From Chromera velia (lineage: Eukaryota; Sar; Chromeraceae), in the NCBI GenBank assembly GCA_018398765.1, contig JAHBMJ010001903.1, forward strand, positions 1 to 24,711: a stretch of 24,711 nt of DNA. Reading direction: 5' to 3'. Shown piece by piece: positions 20,601-24,711 of the stretch. Under the pieces are notes generated by a model. That model was not told the origin of the DNA, ran no database searches, and saw nothing but the letters and a program-made list of their open reading frames with translations. Positions within the stretch are counted from its first letter, which is position 1; every line of letters starts with the position of its first letter. The translations under genes and the position numbers were made by a program.

Positions 20601-21983
20601 GCAGTGTCGGGCTTGGGACTAGCGTTTGGTTGTGGGGGGTGTCCGGGTCTCCAGAAGCTTTGTCTCGTATGGGAGGAGGAAGGGGATGAGGGGGTGGGGG
20701 GACTAGCGGAGGGCTTGGGTGGGGGGCGTTTGTCGGTCCTTCGGGATCTTTCTCTGAGTGTGGTTTGTGGTGTGGGAGGTGAGGGTGAGGGAGAGTGGGC
20801 AGGCGAGGGGTGTAAAGCTCTAGGGGAGGTTTTGAGCACCGGCAAGGTCCCTTCCCTCCGGACTGTTAGAATGGATTGGCTGTGCAACCATAGCTTTCGT
20901 TGCCTTTGTGAAGGCCTGTCTAGAGGGAGAGTTGACCCGCCATTTCTTTTTGACATTAATTTCCTGGGAGAGAGTTTCCCCAGCGCTGATGTGGGGGTGA
21001 GCAGGTTTGCAGAAGTTATTAGAGCAGGCAAGCTGTCGGGATTGCGAAGTTTCAAGTACGATTCGGTTCCCTCGCGGCTCAGCCGAGGGGGGTGGAGAAT
21101 GTTCGGAGAGGCCCTTTCACACGCAGATGCCTTGTTAGACTCCTTAGAGGAGCTTCGCATTCTCTTTCAAACAGAAGGAGCGAATGCCGCTTTTTTCGAG
21201 GGCCTCTCCAGAGGTACGGGACGATTGCCCGCCCTGCATACCGTCCACTGTGCGCACGATTGCACCATCAGAACACAGGGTGCTCAGTCTCTGTCCGCCC
21301 TTGTGAGTGGGGGCGGGGTCCCTTCTCTCAAGGACCTGAAAGTGAATTTGCGGGGGATCGGGCAGGAGGGGATGCAAGCGTTTGCTGCTGCCCTCAGCTC
21401 TCCCCATGTCTCCGCTCTGCGAAAGCTTGACGTGACCTTCCGTGGCGACCAACCATCACCCGCAGTTGCAGAGGTGGGGATGTTCTCTCAAGCGCTGAGC
21501 TCTGGGCATCTCCGCAGGTTGGAAGAGCTGCGGGTGGGGGGTCTTTGGGTGATTGAGGAGGTCCGTGCGTTGTGTGTGGGGTTGGGCAGTGGGAGGTTGT
21601 CTTCCCTCCACACGCTCCATTTTTGCAACTGCAGTTTGGGGGTACAGGGGGGCATGGCCCTCTCAGAGGTTTTGGTTGCAGAGAAATTCCCCAGCTTGAC
21701 AATACTCAAGGCAGGGGTTATGGGCCTCACTGATGAGGGAGTGAGAGCGTTGGCAGAGGGATGGATGAGTCGAAATCCTCCACCTCTGCAGGACTTGCAC
21801 CTGGGGTACAATGGTCTCACTAGCACCGTTGTCCATCCTCTCCTGAAACTTCTTGGGTCTCAGCGGATGCCCAGTCTGGAGAGCATGAAACTCTGCGGCA
21901 ATGTGCAGATTGACAGCAGATCGAAGTCTCTTTTAATTGACGCGTTCCCAGAGACTGTGAATTTTACACTAGATTTTACATAA
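17620..21983 (+). CDS. RNI-type leucine-rich-repeat protein, eight-exon model
   Basis: Proposed exons are 17620-17650, 17789-17883, 18022-18093, 18232-18271, 18538-18621, 18794-18906, 19150-19222 and 19432-21983, totalling 3060 bases with matching phases, 1019 aa and TAA stop. Each small exon carries LRR-like sequence (SLLPLATLDLS, LKLLLTSLSSGPGVVETL, RSLEHLDLSGN), and joining them keeps the repeat register. Acceptors are TTTTTGCAG, ATTGCAG, TGTGTGCAG, GCGTGCAG and CTCTGCAG; donors are GTCTGT, GTGTGC, GTCAGC, GTAAGA, GTCAGT (twice) and one GC donor (GCAAGT at 18907). The acceptor of exon 7 is either of two adjacent AGs; the second keeps phase. The start ATG follows ACAAAAA but is less certain than the rest. 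The product is an RNase-inhibitor-like LRR solenoid, usually a protein-binding scaffold; its partner is unknown. No signal peptide or membrane segment is seen. Confidence 0.75.
19432..21983 (+). CDS. Large terminal exon of the LRR gene
   Basis: The exon is open from the acceptor CTCTCTGCAG to TAA, about 850 codons. It is filled with LRRs of about 28 residues built on L..L.L..N and G...LA.AL (for example LQTLDLAENEMRPAGLKHLA), the ribonuclease-inhibitor subclass with helical convex faces. A Gly/Asp/Glu-rich insertion (protein residues about 331-401, bases 19914-20126) interrupts the solenoid. Repeats after it are more degenerate, with Gly-rich loops. The C-terminal cap ends in VNFTLDFT. This exon alone is near certain to be coding. 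Confidence 0.9.
19914..20126 (+). repeat. Acidic Gly/Asp/Glu insertion in the LRR protein
   Basis: The DNA is built from GATGAGGGTG-like units. A 24-base segment coding GGGS(N/D)G recurs 108 bases (36 codons) later (near 19983 and 20091), so an in-frame tandem duplication is likely. The segment is probably a disordered acidic loop between LRR blocks. Confidence 0.7.
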
Positions 21984-22480
21984 CTTTACCAATTTGACTG
22001 CTCTCATAGAGTTTGACCTGAGCAATGTAACGCCGATATTACGCTGTAAAATAGCAACGAATTTAAAGTTGTATGTTCTTGGCTTACCTAAATTTTAAAG
22101 AGTGGATATACCGCATACAGTCTATTTCAATTTAATTTGAATTCATTTAATCTAGTATTTAGCATTCATTTCCAGATTGAGATTCAGAATGACTTTTTGA
22201 TTAGTTAATTGTGAGAAGCTCAAAAGTTTTTTTTTGGAAGTGAACAAACCTAAGTTTGGCTTCCGCGGCACGCTTAATTTAAAGTTTCAGAACTTAGTTT
22301 CTTGTTGAGTTGTGTGATATATGTCGCCCTACTGATTGACTTTACCGCAGTTGAATTCACTTTTTTACGTACTTTAAAATATCATCACATTTACTGTATA
22401 TTTTTAACTATAAAAAATATTTAGCTCATAAAATGAAAGGGGTGTATAAGCATCATCATCATCCCCAAGCTTCAATGATA
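21984..22480. other. AT-rich 3' flank of the LRR gene, no gene seen
   Basis: The sequence turns AT-rich immediately after the stop codon and has stops in all frames. No clear AATAAA signal is present in the first 200 bases. It resembles in composition the AT-rich spacers at 6972-7682, 8101-8500 and 23160-23460. Confidence 0.5.
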
Positions 22481-23160
22481 TGACACATCTTTATGTTTTT
22501 CTGAGAGCATTCACAAAAAATATATCAATGCCTTTGTGGCCCAGCCCCGGCGGCGGCAAGCGGCGGAAGCTGGCGGATGACCCCGGAAAGCGTAGCGGTA
22601 GGTACTTACAAAACAGCTCAAGACCGGCAAGTATTACGTGCAAGGGAGCAAAGTTTCGTTATAGACTCAACTTTAGTGGGTGGCTGCCTTAAAATTAACA
22701 GTTCACTGAACGAAACAGTATTCAGATTTATGGAGGCAACCCGTAGATTTTGTGTGGAGTGCAGCTTCTGAGGGCCCTTTTTGTTGCTTAGCTGTTATCT
22801 GTAGACTGCTGCGCGCAAGAGAGCATGCATGCAGTCTCTCACAAAAAAAAAAACTTGGAAAGACCCCGCCCCTGCACGCCCCAAATAGTCTAGAAAAGCG
22901 TGAACCCATCGCGTGCGTCAGATGCATGGGTACCCCCGGAAAACGAAGTGGAGGGCACTTACTAACAATTGTGGCTGACCGGATACCGCGAGGCCATACC
23001 GAGAATGAACACTACAGGAGGGCTGGGGAACAAAAAATGCCTGGGGGGGGGGAACAAGCGCGCGTGAAGCGCGCGCTTGCAGTCTATACTAGGTGCTATA
23101 GCGCAAAGCTTGCGCAGCATACAACAAGTCAATCCTAGCATCATTCAACATTGTTGAAGT
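22481..23160. other. GC-richer island with diverged two-copy motif and hairpins
   Basis: This island lies between AT-rich stretches. A motif of about 48 bases occurs twice with roughly 70 percent identity (22578-22627 and 22929-22982), both containing GG(T/C)ACTTAC and ending ACCGG. At its right end are three hairpins (listed separately). Open frames are short and unconvincing. It could be a non-autonomous mobile element; I see no gene or known RNA. Confidence 0.4.
23055..23158. repeat. Cluster of three strong hairpins
   Basis: CAAGCGCGCG (23055-23064) pairs perfectly with CGCGCGCTTG (23070-23079) over a TGAAG loop. GCGCAA (23101-23106) pairs with TTGCGC (23110-23115). TTCAACA (23144-23150) pairs with TGTTGAA (23152-23158). 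A G10 tract (23043-23052) precedes the first. CTAG at 23089-23092 follows the first stem by ten bases, a Helitron-like end layout, but the next base is G, not the expected T. Confidence 0.6.
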
Positions 23161-23460
23161 CTAAATATAAAAAAGTAACGTATTCTCTTTAAAAAAAATA
23201 ATTTAGTAAATCATAGTAAATCAACAAAGCAAATTGCATTTGAATAACTTCAGTTGATAGATTTAACAGATAAACATAGTGGGAAGGCCTAGTGCGTAAC
23301 CTATCAATCAATCAATCAATCGATTCTATTTAAACTTAGCTTTTTTAAAAAAATCTAGATTTAACACTTCTTCATTAAATTTATACTAGTTTATTTTTAA
23401 AAATCGTACATAAAATAATTTTACCATGTATACTTTAGAATTAATTTAACACACTGTTTA
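23161..23460. other. AT-rich spacer with ATCA repeat, no gene seen
   Basis: The sequence is AT-rich with stops in all frames. A short array of ATCA units lies at about 23301-23323. Confidence 0.6.
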
Positions 23461-23906
23461 GCTCGGGCCTCTTTTTGCTTCTCGCCCTTCCATACAAGCA
23501 ACACGTGCACGCCCTTTCTTTTGAAACCACTCATCATACCTACCATGCTTTAATGAACAAAACACAACGTCTGGCCGGGGAAATCGATGGCCTGGGGCCT
23601 CGCTGTATAACTTTTTGCATGCCGGACATCGTTTTTTTTCAACCTTGGTTCATTTTTTCACTTTGTTCACCTCTTTCAAATCGGGAAGAGAAGCAAGAAA
23701 GGCTTCTTTTGTGCTCTACACCTGCAAACACCAATAATACCCACCCTCATCTCTCTTGTGAAACTAGTGAAACAGCTTACCAACATCTTTCCCACATCTT
23801 TTGCAGTTCTTTTTTTGTTTGTCTTCCGTTGCATTTTGCTCTCCCCCCACCTCCCCAACGTACGTTTTTTCCCTCTGCGCGGAGCTAAAAAACCAGATGA
23901 GACAAC
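23461..23906. other. No gene supported
   Basis: A 137-codon plus-strand frame at 23475-23888 is open but is Cys/His/Pro/Phe-rich without a recognisable domain, and it lies on the strand opposite the transposon-derived segment to the right. I leave it uncalled. Confidence 0.35.
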
Positions 23907-24688
23907 TCAGGAGAGCGCGTCGTTTGTAGACTGCAATCTGGTATCCCTGGAGTGTTGACGCCTCCCTTCTCTTTGTCGACTCCCACTGGCAGCTGCCGTA
24001 GCCGAACTCTCTGCGCCCCCGCTCTGCTCTACCTGGGCCCCGCTCTGCGCCCCCGCTGGAATGGGATCAGACTTTCCTGCCGGCCCCTCGACTGGGGATG
24101 ATCCGATTTGCATATACAGATCGACACCCTCTGGATCCGAAAGGCAACCGTTGTCTACGTGAATTAACATCAACTCCTATACCCGCTCCCACTTTTCCCC
24201 CGCAAGTTTCACACCATCGTTCTCCACATCTTGAAATGCATACTTGACTTGCACAACACGATGTCGTAACTCAAGTGGGGGAGGGATCAGTCGACGAACT
24301 TTCATACGGATGAGTTTGGCAGTCATCCACCGCTTCGCTTTCTCTGTCTCTGTTGAACTCAGGCCATGCGCAACAGTGAGGGCAAGCAAGAGTACCTGGA
24401 AATCACCTGCGTGCTGCTTGAATACAGCCTGAGTGAGGGCACTCATCAGTGCTCCTATCAGGAGATGGGAAACAGACGAGACTCCAACAAAGATTCGACG
24501 GATCCAATGCCATGCATCCAGCCGAACGAAGATCTCAGGCCCCCTGGATTCAAAAGAGAGAAAAGAATGATGATGCGAGTGCCCTGTCGAGCCCTCCGAT
24601 CCCCTTCCTCACGTTTGCCTGAACAGCACTCACAGTCAGTGTACCCCAACTGGGGCAGCGATGGCTTAAGTGAAGGGTCGAGATCCAT
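23907..24688 (-). pseudogene. Transposon-derived protein remnant (YTDCECC / VRLDAWHW type)
   Basis: From the right edge on the minus strand: GYTDCECCSG near 24610-24640; then, in another frame, PEIFVRLDAWHWIRRIF and SHLLIGALMSALTQAVF (about 24400-24543); then KWERV, TAG at 24177-24179, and in the same frame HVDNGCLSDPEGVDLYMQI. I recall this motif series from a large family of mobile-element proteins in protists, fungi and animals, where conserved Asp residues may be catalytic; I cannot name it with certainty. The frame change between the first two motifs could be an intron (an acceptor-like TTTTGAATCCAG ends at 24544) or damage. The TAG sits where the family usually has Trp, a one-base change. 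Downstream sequence to 23907 is low-complexity Ser/Ala/Gln and lacks the expected RGT-type continuation. Confidence 0.5.
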
Positions 24689-24699
24689 CTCTGCATCGT

Positions 24700-24711
24700 C
24701 CCCCCCCCCCC
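24700..24711 (+). repeat. Poly(C) run at the window end
   Basis: Twelve C bases end the window. Together with the C run before the gap at 11032 and the undetermined base before the C run at 11540, this suggests a contig edge caused by poly(C). Confidence 0.8.

Overview
This is a eukaryotic nuclear window: split genes with canonical splice signals, long homopolymer and microsatellite tracts, and remains of LTR and non-LTR retrotransposons. Very short phase-consistent exons, introns ending in TGTGTGCAG or CTCTGCAG, and an RNI-type leucine-rich-repeat (LRR) gene fit an intron-rich protist or alga (a chromerid such as Chromera is my low-to-moderate guess, from overall style only). An assembly gap at 11032-11194 and a 12-base C run at the right edge show that poly(C) limits the assembly.

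Left part (1-8500) is mobile DNA and AT-rich spacer. A plus-strand chromovirus-type Ty3/Gypsy element enters from the left edge: integrase core, a frameshift, then a chromodomain, a polypurine tract and a probable 3' LTR. Abutting it on the minus strand is a long broken LINE (APE-type endonuclease, Lys/Glu-rich linker, reverse transcriptase, C-terminal H/C remnant; about 2.24-6.5 kb) with many stops and at least four frame changes. Then come G-rich low-complexity DNA, AT-rich DNA with short direct and inverted repeats, and a pentamer satellite.

Middle part (8500-16650) is microsatellite-rich. On its minus strand lie candidate exons of one or more genes I do not recognise, including a membrane-segment exon present twice (10914-11396 and 15887-16040). 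Between the copies is a divergent histone H3 exon with centromeric-H3-like residues. It keeps the canonical H3 C-terminus but has an in-frame TAG exactly where H3 has Gln125.

Right part: a minus-strand LYR-motif mitochondrial-type protein (16664-17002) and a plus-strand LRR gene (17620-21983, eight exons by my model, 1019 aa) face away from each other across a 617-bp intergenic region. That region carries three tandem TGTTGACG 10-mers and a 20-bp perfect GC palindrome, a candidate two-way promoter. Beyond 21984 the window returns to AT-rich spacer, a GC-richer block with strong hairpins and a diverged two-copy motif, and at the right edge a decayed transposon-derived coding region.

The genes do not form one pathway. 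The window is best read as two healthy-looking genes (LYR, LRR) beside a repeat-dense stretch with damaged or hard-to-resolve genes. The most interesting item is the CenH3-like exon with its nonsense codon.
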